Shown here: positions 51,981-60,780 of the stretch, in pieces | Numbering within the stretch: the first letter of the stretch is position 1 | Layout of the letters: the number at the start of each line of letters is the position of its first letter | Assembly: GCF_002234595.1 (NCBI RefSeq) | Contig: NZ_NMUL01000031.1 | Coordinates: forward strand, 219,049-283,048 | DNA: 64,000 nucleotides | Source of the DNA: Amycolatopsis vastitatis | Lineage (GTDB): Bacteria > Actinomycetota > Actinomycetes > Mycobacteriales > Pseudonocardiaceae | Direction of reading: 5' to 3' | Made by a program: the position numbers and the translations under genes | The notes under the pieces: generated by a model | Database searches by the model: none | The model's input: the letters and a program-made list of their open reading frames with translations, nothing else | What the model was told of the DNA's origin: nothing

Positions 51981-51982
51981 CC

Positions 51983-53287
51983 ATGGCGAAGATCATCGGC
52001 ATGGAGGTGCTGGACGTCCGGTTCCCCACCTCCCGGGAGCTGGACGGCTCGGACGCCATGAACCCCGACCCGGACTACTCCGCCGCCTACGTCGTGCTCC
52101 ACGCCGACGGCGGCCCGGACGGCTACGGGCTCGCGTTCACCATCGGCCGCGGCAACGACGTCCAGGCCGCCGCGATCCGCGCGCTCGCGCCGCACGTCGT
52201 CGGCCGGGAGATCCCGGAGGACGCGGCCGCGCTCGGCGACCTGTCGCGCACCCTCGTCGGCGACTCGCAGTTCCGCTGGCTGGGCCCGGAAAAGGGCGTG
52301 GCGCACATGGCGGTCGGCGCGGTGGTCAACGCCGCCTGGGACCTCGCCGCGCGCTGCGCCAACCTCCCGGTCTGGAAGTTCGCGGCCCGCATGACGCCCG
52401 AAGACCTGGTCAGTCTCGTGGACTTCCGGTACCTGAGCGACGCGCTCACCGAAGCCGAGGCTCTCGACATCCTGCGGCGCGCGGAACCGGGGCGCGCCGA
52501 ACGCGTCGCGCAGCTGGAAGCGAACGGCTACCGCGCCTACAGCACGTCACCCGGCTGGCTCGGGTACGCGGACGCGAAGCTCGTCCGGCTGGCCGAACAA
52601 GCCGTCGCGGACGGCTTCGAGATGATCAAGCTCAAGGTCGGCGGCAACCTCGAGGACGACGTCCGGCGCATGAAGCTCGCCCGCGAAACCGTCGGCCCGG
52701 ACGTCCGGGTCGCCGTCGACGCCAACCAGCGCTGGGACGTCTCGGCCGCGGTCACCTGGATGACCGCGCTGGCGCCGTTCGACCCGTACTGGATCGAGGA
52801 GCCGACCTCGCCGGACGACATCCTCGGGCACGCGGCGATCGCGAAAGCGCTCGCGCCGATCAAGATCGCCACCGGCGAGCACGTCCAGAACCGCGTGGTC
52901 TTCAAGCAGCTGCTGCAGGCCGACGCGATTTCGGTGCTGCAGCTGGACGCCGCCCGTGTCGGCGGGTTCAACGAGAACCTCGCGATCCTGTTGCTGGCGG
53001 CCAAGTTCGGCGTGCCGGTGTGCCCGCACGCCGGCGGCGTCGGCCTCTGCGAGCTGGTCCGGCACCTGTCGATGTTCGACTTCGTGGCGGTGTCCGGCAC
53101 GGACAAGGATCGCTCGATCGAGTGGGTCGACCACCTGCACGAGCACTTCACCGACCCGGCCGTCGTCGAACGCGGCCGGTACCTCGCCCCGACCGCCCCC
53201 GGGTTTTCCGCGCGCATGCACGACGCCACGCTGCGCCGGTTCCGGTTCCCGGACGGTCCCGAGTGGACGGAGACCGCAAGTGAGTGA
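51983..53287 (+). CDS. L-fuconate dehydratase (enolase superfamily)
   Basis: 434 residues, the family length. IKLKVG holds the KxK base pair, DANQRW, IEEPTSPDD and TGEH give the three metal ligands, and CPHAGGVGLCE holds the second base histidine. TSPGWLGY is a feature of fuconate dehydratases as opposed to other sugar-acid dehydratases. It makes 2-keto-3-deoxy-L-fuconate. It starts two bases after the FAH gene and overlaps the SDR gene by eight. Confidence 0.9.
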   Translation: MAKIIGMEVLDVRFPTSRELDGSDAMNPDPDYSAAYVVLHADGGPDGYGLAFTIGRGNDVQAAAIRALAPHVVGREIPEDAAALGDLSRTLVGDSQFRWLGPEKGVAHMAVGAVVNAAWDLAARCANLPVWKFAARMTPEDLVSLVDFRYLSDALTEAEALDILRRAEPGRAERVAQLEANGYRAYSTSPGWLGYADAKLVRLAEQAVADGFEMIKLKVGGNLEDDVRRMKLARETVGPDVRVAVDANQRWDVSAAVTWMTALAPFDPYWIEEPTSPDDILGHAAIAKALAPIKIATGEHVQNRVVFKQLLQADAISVLQLDAARVGGFNENLAILLLAAKFGVPVCPHAGGVGLCELVRHLSMFDFVAVSGTDKDRSIEWVDHLHEHFTDPAVVERGRYLAPTAPGFSARMHDATLRRFRFPDGPEWTETASE

Positions 53288-54026
53288 ATTCGAGGGCCTG
53301 GTGGCCGCCGTCACCGGAGGCGCCTCGGGCATCGGCAAGGCGGTCGCCACCCTGCTGGCCGAACGCGGCGCGCAGGTGGCGGTGCTGGACCTGAAACCGG
53401 ACGATGACGGCTTCCGCTGTGACGTCAGCTCGGATGACGAAGTGCGTTCAGCCGTCGACGCCGTCGTAGAACGCTTCGGGCGCCTCGACATCCTGGTCAA
53501 CAACGCCGGCATCGGCGCGCAGGGCGACGTCACCGCCAACGGCGACGACGAATGGCACCGCGTGTTCGACGTCAACGTCGTCGGCATGGTCCGGCTCGCG
53601 CGCGCCGCGCTGCCGCACCTCAAGAACTCGCCGTCCGCGGCGATCGTCAACACCTGCTCCATCGCGGCCTGGGCGGGCCTGCCCAGCCGCGCGCTCTATT
53701 CGGCCAGCAAGGGCGCGGTGCTCTCGCTGACCCTGGCCATGGCGACCGACCACCTGCCCGACCGGATCCGCGTCAACTGCGTGTGCCCCGGAACGGCGGA
53801 CACCCCCTGGGTGGGCCGGCTGCTCGACGCCGCCGAAGACCCGGCGGCCGAACGCGCGGCCCTCGCGGCGCGCCAGCCGATGGGCCGGCTGGTCACCGCC
53901 GAAGAGGTCGCGAACGCCATCGTCTACCTCGCCAGTCCCCTCTCCGCCTCGACCACCGGCACCGCGCTCGCGGTCGACGGTGGCATGTACGGCCTGCGTC
54001 CTCGCGGCCCCGTTCACCACGACTAG
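53280..54026 (+). CDS. SDR dehydrogenase, probable 2-keto-3-deoxy-L-fuconate dehydrogenase
   Basis: 248 residues from GTG 53280. TGGASGIG binds NAD, NNAG is kept, and YSASK with NTCSIAAW form the active site. Placed between the dehydratase and the ABC importer, it fits the step that oxidises 2-keto-3-deoxy-L-fuconate to the 2,4-diketo acid used by the FAH protein. The specific substrate is inferred from the pathway. Confidence 0.86.
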   Translation: MSEFEGLVAAVTGGASGIGKAVATLLAERGAQVAVLDLKPDDDGFRCDVSSDDEVRSAVDAVVERFGRLDILVNNAGIGAQGDVTANGDDEWHRVFDVNVVGMVRLARAALPHLKNSPSAAIVNTCSIAAWAGLPSRALYSASKGAVLSLTLAMATDHLPDRIRVNCVCPGTADTPWVGRLLDAAEDPAAERAALAARQPMGRLVTAEEVANAIVYLASPLSASTTGTALAVDGGMYGLRPRGPVHHD

Positions 54027-54062
54027 AAGACTTCTTTCCCCGCCGTCATCAAGGAGGATGCT

Positions 54063-55109
54063 GTGCGCACAAGGGTGATCCAGGTGGCCGCCACGGCCGC
54101 CGTCTGCGGCCTGGTGCTGGCCGCCTGCGGGTCCACTAAGGACAACGCGTCGGCGCCGGCGGCAGGCGGTGGCAACGCCGGCGGCAAGGTCGGCGCGACG
54201 CTGCCCCTGCTGACCTCGCCGTTCTGGCAGGCCTACAACAACTACGTGCCCAAGATGGCCAAGGAGGAGGGCGTCGACGTCCTCCCGACGGTCAACGCCG
54301 ACAGCGACCCCGCGAAGCTGATCACCGACATCGGCACCTTCCTCAACCAGGGCGTCAAGGGCCTGGTCGTGACGCCGCTGGACTCGGCCGCCATCGTCGC
54401 CGGGCTCAAGCAGGCGGAGAACAAGGGCGTGCCGGTCGTCGCGGTCGACGTCGCTCCCGAGAGCGGCAAGGTCGCCATGGTCGTCCGGGCCGACAACAAG
54501 GCCTACGGCACGAAGGCCTGCGACGCGATCGGCGAGAAGGTCAAGTCCGGCAAGGTCGTGCAGATCATGGGCGACCTCGCGTCGGTCAACGGCCGCGACC
54601 GCTCGGAAGCCTTCCGCGACTGCATGAAGTCCAAGTACCCCGGCATCCAGGTGCTGGAGATCCCGGCCGAGTGGAAGGCCGACAAGGCGTCCTCCGGGCT
54701 GGACAGCATGCTGACCGCGAACCCCGACATCAAGGGCGTCTACATGCAGGCCGGCGGCGTCTACCTGGCCCCGACCGAGCAGGCGCTCAAGCGCAAGAAC
54801 CTGTTCTTCCCGGTCGGGGACCCGAAGCACATCGTGCTCGTGTCCAACGACGGCATCCCGCAGGAGCTGGCCGCGATCCGCGCCGGCGAACTGGACGCCA
54901 CCGTCTCCCAGCCGGCCGACGCGTACGCGAAGTACGGCCTGTACTGGCTGAAGAAGGCCATGGCGGGCGAGACGTTCAAGCCCGGCCCGACCGACCACGA
55001 CAGCACCATCGTCGAGATCAGCCCCGGCATCCTCGAGGACCAGCTGCCCGCGCCCGTCATCACCAAGGCCAACGTGGACGACAAGGCCCTCTGGGGGAAC
55101 AACCTGTGA
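54063..55109 (+). CDS. Sugar ABC transporter substrate-binding lipoprotein
   Basis: 348 residues from GTG 54063 behind AAGGAGGATG. LVLAACG is the lipobox, with lipidation expected at Cys22. The mature part is a periplasmic-binding-protein-like type I fold (sugar binding, RbsB group) with GLVVTPLDSAAIVAGLKQAE and VVAVDVAPE. In a one-membrane cell it is tethered outside and delivers sugar, presumably L-fucose, to the permease. It overlaps the ATPase gene by four bases. Confidence 0.92.
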   Translation: MRTRVIQVAATAAVCGLVLAACGSTKDNASAPAAGGGNAGGKVGATLPLLTSPFWQAYNNYVPKMAKEEGVDVLPTVNADSDPAKLITDIGTFLNQGVKGLVVTPLDSAAIVAGLKQAENKGVPVVAVDVAPESGKVAMVVRADNKAYGTKACDAIGEKVKSGKVVQIMGDLASVNGRDRSEAFRDCMKSKYPGIQVLEIPAEWKADKASSGLDSMLTANPDIKGVYMQAGGVYLAPTEQALKRKNLFFPVGDPKHIVLVSNDGIPQELAAIRAGELDATVSQPADAYAKYGLYWLKKAMAGETFKPGPTDHDSTIVEISPGILEDQLPAPVITKANVDDKALWGNNL

Positions 55110-56629
55110 CCGCGCTGCCCGCCGGCGAACCCGCCGTCCCGGTGGTCAGCGCCGTAGGAGTCGGAAAGCGCTACGGCCCGACCGTGGCGCTGCACGACGT
55201 CAGTCTCACCGTGCACCCCGGCGAGTCGCACGCGCTCGTCGGGCGCAACGGGGCCGGCAAGTCGACGCTCGTCACCATCCTCACCGGGCTGTCCGCCACG
55301 GACACCGGGCACGTCGAGTTCGGCGGCGAGCCGGCCCCGCCACTGTCCAAACAGGACGACTGGAAGGCGCGCGTCGCCTGCGTCTACCAGCACGCGATGG
55401 TCGTCCCGCAGCTCACCGTGGCCGAGAACCTGTTCCTCAACCGCCAGGCCGGCGGCGGGTTCTCGATCGGCTGGAAATCCTTGCGGCGCAAGGCCCGCGA
55501 ACTGCTCGACTCGTGGGACGTCCACGTCGACGTCGACACCCCCGCCGGGGAGCTGTCGGTGGAGGACCGGCAGTTCGTCGAGATCGCCCGCGCGCTGTCC
55601 TACGGCGCCCGGTTCATCGTCCTCGACGAGCCGACCGCGCAGCTGGACAGCCAGGCCATCGAGCGGCTCTTCGAACGGATGCGCCAGATGCAGGCGGGCG
55701 GGGTGACGTTCCTGTTCATCTCGCACCACCTGCACGAGGTCTACGAGGTGTGCCAGGCCGTCACCGTGCTCCGGGACGCGAAGCACATCCTCACCGCGCC
55801 GGTGGCGGAGGTCGGCAAGGCCGAGCTGGTCGACGCGATGACGGGCGAGCCCGGCGGCCTGTCCGTCCGTGACGCCGCGACGCGGGAGTCCCTCGAAGCG
55901 GACGCTCCGGAGATCCTCGCGGTCGACGGGCTGTCCGGCGACAGCTTCCGCGACGTCTCCTTCCGCCTGCGCCGAGGGGAGGTCGTCGGGCTGGCGGGCA
56001 GCAACGCCAGCGGAAAACACCAGGTCGCCGAGACGGTCTACGGCCTGCGGACGCCGTCCGCGGGCACGATCCGCGTCGACGGCGTCCCGCTGCCGCCGGG
56101 TGACATCCCGGCGGCGCTGCGGGCCGGGATCGGCTGCGTGCCCCGCGACCGGCACCACGAAGGCCTGGTGCTGGCGCACTCGATCGCCGACAACGCCACG
56201 ATGTCCATTTTGGACAAACTGGGCCGCGGCGGGATCGCGTCACCGCGTACCCGGTTCGCGCGGGCGTCGCAGGCCCTCTCCGACTACGACATCGTGGCCG
56301 CGAGTGCCGAGCAGCCGGTGTCGGACCTGTCCGGCGGCAACCAGCAGAAGGTCGTGCTGGCCCGGGCACTGATCGGCGACCCGCGCGTGGTCGTGCTGAT
56401 CAACCCGACCGCCGGCGTGGACGTGAAGTCGAAGGAGGCGCTGCTCGCGGTCGTGGACCGCGTGCGCGCCGAAGGCAAGGCGGTGCTGATCGTCAGCGAC
56501 GAGCTCGACGACCTGCGCCTGAGCGACCGGGTCCTGGTGCTGCGCGCCGGGGCCGTCGTCGCCGAACACCAGGCCGGGTGGTCCGACGGTGACCTCGTGG
56601 CCGACATCGAAGGAGTCGAGCTTTCGTGA
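55106..56629 (+). CDS. Sugar ABC transporter ATPase with two nucleotide-binding domains
   Basis: 507 residues in the RbsA layout. NBD1 has Walker A GRNGAGKST, signature LSVEDRQ and Walker B IVLDEPTAQLD. NBD2 has a changed Walker A (AGSNASGKHQ), a good signature LSGGNQQK, and a Walker B that reads VVVLINPTAGVD, lacking the catalytic glutamate. One good and one poor ATP site is common in this family. It powers the permease encoded next. Confidence 0.92.
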   Translation: MTALPAGEPAVPVVSAVGVGKRYGPTVALHDVSLTVHPGESHALVGRNGAGKSTLVTILTGLSATDTGHVEFGGEPAPPLSKQDDWKARVACVYQHAMVVPQLTVAENLFLNRQAGGGFSIGWKSLRRKARELLDSWDVHVDVDTPAGELSVEDRQFVEIARALSYGARFIVLDEPTAQLDSQAIERLFERMRQMQAGGVTFLFISHHLHEVYEVCQAVTVLRDAKHILTAPVAEVGKAELVDAMTGEPGGLSVRDAATRESLEADAPEILAVDGLSGDSFRDVSFRLRRGEVVGLAGSNASGKHQVAETVYGLRTPSAGTIRVDGVPLPPGDIPAALRAGIGCVPRDRHHEGLVLAHSIADNATMSILDKLGRGGIASPRTRFARASQALSDYDIVAASAEQPVSDLSGGNQQKVVLARALIGDPRVVVLINPTAGVDVKSKEALLAVVDRVRAEGKAVLIVSDELDDLRLSDRVLVLRAGAVVAEHQAGWSDGDLVADIEGVELS

Positions 56630-57639
56630 CCGACGTGATGACCTCTCCGCAGACGGAGCTGCCCGCGCCACCCCGGCGCCGCAAAGCCGTCTGGCTGCGT
56701 GAACTCGCGCTGTTGCCCGCGCTGGTCGTGGTGTTCCTCATCGGCGGCCTGGTCGACGACACCTTCGTCGGCTGGAGCAACATCGTCAGCATCCTGACCG
56801 CGTCGGCGGCGCTGTCGCTGGTCGTGCTCGGCGAGTCGCTGGTGCTGATCACCGGCAAGTTCGACCTGTCGCTGGAATCGACGATGGGCCTGGCGCCGGC
56901 GCTCGGCGCGATGGTCGTCATCCCGGCGGCGTCGGCGGGCTTCGGCGTCGAACTGCCGGCGGCGATCGGGCTGCTGGTGATCCCGCTGTGCGGCGCGCTC
57001 GTCGGGTTCGTCAACGGCTTCCTGATCGTGAAGCTGAAGCTGAACGCCTTCATCGTCACGCTCGCCATGCTCACCGTCCTGCGCGGGGTGCAGGTCGGCT
57101 CGACCAAGGGCAAGACGCTGTTCAACCTGCCCGACTCGTTCACCAACCTGGCGACGACGACGTTCCTCGGGCTGCCGATGTCGGTGTGGCTGGCGGCGCT
57201 GCTGTTCGCGGTCGCCGGCTGGGTGCTGCGCTACCACCGCGTCGGCCGCGCGCTGTATGCGATCGGCGGCAACCGCGAAGCCGCCCGGGCCGCCGGTGTG
57301 CGCGTCGACCGGATCGCGTGGGCGGTGTTCGTGGTCGCCGGGATCCTCGCCGCGATCGGCGGGCTCGCGTACACGGGTTACGTCGGGGCCTTGGGCGCGA
57401 ACCAGGGTTCCGGCATGATCCTGCAGGTGTTCGCGGCGGCGGTGATCGGTGGCGTCTCGCTCGACGGCGGCAAGGGCACCCTGGTCGGCGCCCTGACCGG
57501 TGTCCTGCTGCTGTCGTCGGTGTCGAGCCTGCTCAACTACGCGCACGTCACGGCGGAGTGGCAGGGGGCGATCTACGGCGCCATCATCCTGGTCGCGCTG
57601 ATCATCGCCCGCTACGCCGGCGGCAAACCCCAAACCTGA
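56626..57639 (+). CDS. Sugar ABC transporter permease
   Basis: 337 residues from GTG 56626, overlapping the ATPase by four bases. Eight to ten membrane helices are present, with LITGKFDLSLESTMGLA and YAIGGNREAARAAGVRVDRI, the second being the cytoplasmic loop that docks with the ATPase in RbsC-type permeases. It is the last gene of the rightward operon and is followed by a strong hairpin. Confidence 0.93.
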   Translation: MTDVMTSPQTELPAPPRRRKAVWLRELALLPALVVVFLIGGLVDDTFVGWSNIVSILTASAALSLVVLGESLVLITGKFDLSLESTMGLAPALGAMVVIPAASAGFGVELPAAIGLLVIPLCGALVGFVNGFLIVKLKLNAFIVTLAMLTVLRGVQVGSTKGKTLFNLPDSFTNLATTTFLGLPMSVWLAALLFAVAGWVLRYHRVGRALYAIGGNREAARAAGVRVDRIAWAVFVVAGILAAIGGLAYTGYVGALGANQGSGMILQVFAAAVIGGVSLDGGKGTLVGALTGVLLLSSVSSLLNYAHVTAEWQGAIYGAIILVALIIARYAGGKPQT

Positions 57640-57686
57640 CCCGCGCCCACCCCGTGATCATCCGACGTTCCGAGTCTGCCGCGGCG

Positions 57687-57734
57687 GGTCGTGAGTGAGA
57701 AACAGTGTTCTAACACTGTTTCTCACTCACGACC
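57687..57734. terminator. Perfect 23-bp hairpin between convergent genes
   Basis: The 23 bases at 57687-57709 (from GGTCGTGAGTGAGAAACAGT) pair perfectly with 57712-57734, leaving a two-base loop. It lies between the permease and the regulator, which converge, and should stop both transcripts. It is the longest perfect stem in the window. Confidence 0.85.
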
Positions 57735-57755
57735 GCGGGGAAGGTGGGTGTGGTG

Positions 57756-58478
57756 CTACGAGGCTTCGGCGGTGGATTCGTCGGTCGCCGTCGGGTCGTC
57801 CGCGGTGCCGAGGGCGTTGCGCAGCCACTGCTCCACGCCCGCGACGTGCACCGTCGCCCACGAGCGCGCCAGCTCCGGCTCGCGCGCGGCGATGGCCTCG
57901 TAGATCGCCGTGTGCTGCTCGCGGGTCTTCGCGACCGCGCCCTCCTGGGTGAGGCCGCGCCAGATGCGGGCGCGGGCGGTCGGCCCGGAGAGGCTGTCCA
58001 GCAGCGAACACAGCACGGGGTTGCCGGAGCCGTCGGCGATCTTGCGGTGGAACTGCAGGTCGTTGGCCACGAGCGCCTCGACGGTCGGCGAGTCCTCCAG
58101 CTCGCCGAGCAGCGTGCCCAGCTCGGCGATGTCGTCGTCGCTCATGTGCAGCGCGGCCAGCGCGGTCGCCGCGGGCTCGAGGATCCGCCGCACGGCGAGG
58201 AAGTCGAGGACGGTGTCGTCGCGGTGGAAGTCGACCACGAACGTCATCGCGTCGAGCAGCAGGTTCGGCTCGAGGCTGGTGACGTACGTGCCGTCGCCCT
58301 GGCGGACGTCGAGCACCCTGATCAGGCACAACGCCTTCACGGCCTCCCGCAGGGAGCTGCGCGAAAGCCCGAGCCGCTGGGCCAGCTCGGCCTCCTTCGG
58401 CAGCCGGTCGCCCGGCGCCAGCTCGCCGGAGATGATCATGTCCTTGATCTTGTCGATCGCGACATCGGTGACGGGCAT
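57756..58478 (-). CDS. FadR/GntR-family regulator of the fucose genes
   Basis: 240 residues. The winged helix (LPKEAELAQRLGLSRSSLREAVKAL, near residues 27-51) leads into an FCD effector domain (DLQFHRKIADGSGNPVL, REQHTAIYEAIAA) with metal-binding histidines. It lies between the two parts of the fucose gene set and faces the mutarotase operon. TCGGATGT is found in front of it and in the promoter at 51.09 kb, so it probably represses both. The likely inducer is a fucose-derived acid. Confidence 0.9.
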   Translation of the reverse strand: MPVTDVAIDKIKDMIISGELAPGDRLPKEAELAQRLGLSRSSLREAVKALCLIRVLDVRQGDGTYVTSLEPNLLLDAMTFVVDFHRDDTVLDFLAVRRILEPAATALAALHMSDDDIAELGTLLGELEDSPTVEALVANDLQFHRKIADGSGNPVLCSLLDSLSGPTARARIWRGLTQEGAVAKTREQHTAIYEAIAAREPELARSWATVHVAGVEQWLRNALGTADDPTATDESTAEAS

Positions 58479-58504
58479 CGGGTGCGCCCTCCCTGCAGCA
58501 GACC

Positions 58505-58512
58505 TCGGATGT
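58505..58512. promoter_or_regulatory. Second TCGGATGT site in fucose divergent promoter
   Basis: TCGGATGT matches the operator at 51090-51097, and CGGTGT follows in both places, at different spacing. It lies in the 80-base gap between the regulator and the mutarotase gene. The match is short, so the shared-site reading is provisional. Confidence 0.45.
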
Positions 58513-58558
58513 TTCGGTGTTGCTCCCCAGCGTGCCATGTCCCGGCGAAGGAGTGGTG

Positions 58559-58912
58559 ATGACCCACCAGGCCCAACCTCACAGTGTCTCCAAAAGAGTG
58601 GTGGCTCTGCACACGAAGCTCAAGCCCGGCAAGGAGGCCGAGTACGAGTCCGTCCACGCGGTCATCCCGCCCGAGCTGGACACCGCGCTGCGCGAAGCCG
58701 GTGTCCACAGCTGGCGGATCTGGCGTAACGGTCTCGACCTCTTCCACGTCCTCGAAGTCGACGACTACGCGGCGATGCGCGCGGCTTTGCGGGACCATCC
58801 CGCAAACGTGCCGTGGCAGGCGAGAATGGCAGAGCTGCTGGCCGTCGAGGACGACTACTCCGGCGACGACACCGGCATCGGACTGGTCTGGGAACTTCCG
58901 GTGAAGGAGTGA
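58559..58912 (+). CDS. L-rhamnose/L-fucose mutarotase-family protein
   Basis: 117 residues, start ATG 58559 behind GAAGGAG. RVVALHTKLKPGKEAEYESVHAVIPPEL and GVHSWRIWRNGLDLFHVLEVDDY (spans) show the RhaM fold with its active-site His and Tyr. The enzyme interconverts sugar anomers so the dehydrogenase can act faster. It is the first gene of the second fucose operon and overlaps the aldo/keto reductase gene. Confidence 0.9.
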   Translation: MTHQAQPHSVSKRVVALHTKLKPGKEAEYESVHAVIPPELDTALREAGVHSWRIWRNGLDLFHVLEVDDYAAMRAALRDHPANVPWQARMAELLAVEDDYSGDDTGIGLVWELPVKE

Positions 58913-59886
58913 CGGCGTTGGAACTCTCCCTGTCCCCCCTGGGGCTCGGCTGCGCGCAGCTGGGCAACCTCTACCACGCGATCAGCGACGAGACCGCCGC
59001 GGCGACCGTGCGGCGCGCGTGGGACGAGGGCGTCCGCTACTTCGACACCGCGCCGCACTACGGCCTCGGCCTGTCGGAGACCCGGCTCGGCTCGGCGCTG
59101 CGCTCGTTCCCGCGTGCCGAGTTCGTGCTGTCCACGAAGGTCGGGCGCGTGCTGGAGCCGAACCCGGGCGGCGCCGGCGAGCGGGACGACCAGGGGTTCG
59201 CGGTTCCCGCCGCGTACAAGCGCCGCTGGGACTTCACCCGCGACGGTGTGCTGCGGTCGCTGGAGGACAGCCTGACGAGGCTGGGCCTCGACCGCGTCGA
59301 CATCGTGTACGTCCACGATCCCGACGAACACTTCGACGAAGCCCTGCGCGGTGCCTTCCCGGCCCTGCGCGACCTGCGGGAGCAGGGCGTGATCGGCGCC
59401 TTCGGGGCCGGGATGAACCAGACGGCGATGCTCACCGAGTTCGTCCGCCGCACCGACCTGGACGTCCTGCTGGTGGCCGGCCGGTACACGCTGCTCGACC
59501 AGCCGGCGCTGGACGAGCTGTTCCCGCTGTGCGCCGAGCGCGGCGTCAAGGTGGTGGCCGGCGGCGCGTACAACGGTGGCATCCTGGCCACGGCCGAGCC
59601 GGGCCGCGTCTACGACTACGCCGAGGCGCCGCCGGAGCTGGTCGAACGGGCCGGGCGGATCGCGGCGATCTGCGCACGGCACGGCGTCGAGCTGCCGGAG
59701 GCGGCGCTGGCCCTGCCGATCGCGCACCCCGCGGTGGCGTCGGTGGTCGTCGGCGCGCACGATCCGGACCAGGTGAGCGTCAACGCGCGGCGGGCCCGGG
59801 CCGTGGTCCCGCTCCAGCTCTGGAAGGAACTGATCGACGCGGGGTTGCTGCGCGCCGACGTCGTCATCGCCGGAGGAGCCTCGTGA
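58909..59886 (+). CDS. Aldo/keto reductase, probable L-fucose dehydrogenase
   Basis: 325 residues from GTG 58909; TTG 58918 has better spacing to AAGGAG and may be the true start. FDTAPHYG (Asp, Tyr), LSTKVGR (Lys) and VYVHDPD (His) form the AKR catalytic tetrad. By position it should oxidise L-fucose to L-fuconolactone with NAD(P). It overlaps both neighbours by four bases, so the three genes are translated together. Confidence 0.88.
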   Translation: MTALELSLSPLGLGCAQLGNLYHAISDETAAATVRRAWDEGVRYFDTAPHYGLGLSETRLGSALRSFPRAEFVLSTKVGRVLEPNPGGAGERDDQGFAVPAAYKRRWDFTRDGVLRSLEDSLTRLGLDRVDIVYVHDPDEHFDEALRGAFPALRDLREQGVIGAFGAGMNQTAMLTEFVRRTDLDVLLVAGRYTLLDQPALDELFPLCAERGVKVVAGGAYNGGILATAEPGRVYDYAEAPPELVERAGRIAAICARHGVELPEAALALPIAHPAVASVVVGAHDPDQVSVNARRARAVVPLQLWKELIDAGLLRADVVIAGGAS

Positions 59887-60734
59887 TCGACGCGCACCAC
59901 CACCTGTGGGACCCCACGCGGCGCGAGTACCCCTGGATGGCGGGGGAGGCCCTCGACCCGATCCGCCGCCCGTACACGGTGGACGACCTGCGCGCGGTGA
60001 CGAAGGCGGCCGGCGTGCACGCGACGGTCCTGGTGCAGACGGTGTCGTCGGAGGAGGAGACGGCCGAGTTCCTCGCGACGGCGGTGGCGGAGCCGGTGAT
60101 CGCGGGCGTGGTCGGCTGGGTGGACCTGGCCGCGCCGGACCTCGCGGACCGCCTGGCCGCTCTCCGCGGTCCCTTGGTGGGCATCCGGCACCAGGTGGAG
60201 AACGAACCGGACGACGACTGGCTGCTGCGCCCGGAAATCGTGGCCGGGCTGAGCACGGTGGCGTCGGCGGGGCTGGCGTACGACCTGCTGGTCCGCCCGG
60301 CGCAGCTGCCCGCGGCGACCGAGGTGGCGCTGCGGCTGCCGGAGCTGCGGCTGGTCCTCGACCACGCGGCGAAGCCGCCGATCGCCGCGGGCGGCTGGGA
60401 GCCGTGGGCGTCCGGGGTGACCGCGCTGGCCGCGCGCGAGAACGTCGTGTGCAAGCTGTCCGGGCTGGTCACCGAGGCGGACTGGACGGCGTGGGAGGTC
60501 GGGCACCTGCGCCGGTACACCGACCACGTGCTGGAGGTGTTCGGCCCGGAGCGCCTGCTGTTCGGCTCGGACTGGCCGGTGTGCGAGCTGGCCGCGTCCT
60601 ACGAGGTGGTGCTCGACGCGGCCGTCGCGCTGACCGGTTCGCTGTCGGACGCCGAACGGCTGGCCGTCTTCGAGCACAACGCCCGCCGGACCTACGGCTT
60701 GGATGCGGACGGGGACCCGTCCTCCAGGGGGTAA
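59883..60734 (+). CDS. Amidohydrolase, probable L-fuconolactonase
   Basis: 283 residues from GTG 59883. DAHHHLWD at the start, LVLDHAAKPPI in the middle and LLFGSDWPVC near the end are the metal-site motifs of the COG3618 lactonases. It should hydrolyse L-fuconolactone to L-fuconate, the substrate of the dehydratase at 52 kb. The gene is the last of the second fucose operon and converges on the sigma gene. Confidence 0.9.
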   Translation: MIDAHHHLWDPTRREYPWMAGEALDPIRRPYTVDDLRAVTKAAGVHATVLVQTVSSEEETAEFLATAVAEPVIAGVVGWVDLAAPDLADRLAALRGPLVGIRHQVENEPDDDWLLRPEIVAGLSTVASAGLAYDLLVRPAQLPAATEVALRLPELRLVLDHAAKPPIAAGGWEPWASGVTALAARENVVCKLSGLVTEADWTAWEVGHLRRYTDHVLEVFGPERLLFGSDWPVCELAASYEVVLDAAVALTGSLSDAERLAVFEHNARRTYGLDADGDPSSRG

Positions 60735-60745
60735 AAGAGGGGTCC

Positions 60746-60764
60746 CCGCCCGCCGCTGGGGCGG
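60746..60764. terminator. Weak hairpin between convergent genes
   Basis: CCGCCC and GGGCGG can pair around a seven-base loop in the 46-base gap between the lactonase and sigma genes. The stem is short, but the position suits a shared terminator. Confidence 0.4.
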
Positions 60765-60780
60765 TCTGTCAGAGCTGTCG

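Noticed and set aside
52956..54026. An earlier start that would extend the fucose SDR into the dehydratase gene
   Set aside because: The extension is an out-of-frame reading of the dehydratase; the SDR cofactor motif begins right after GTG 53280.
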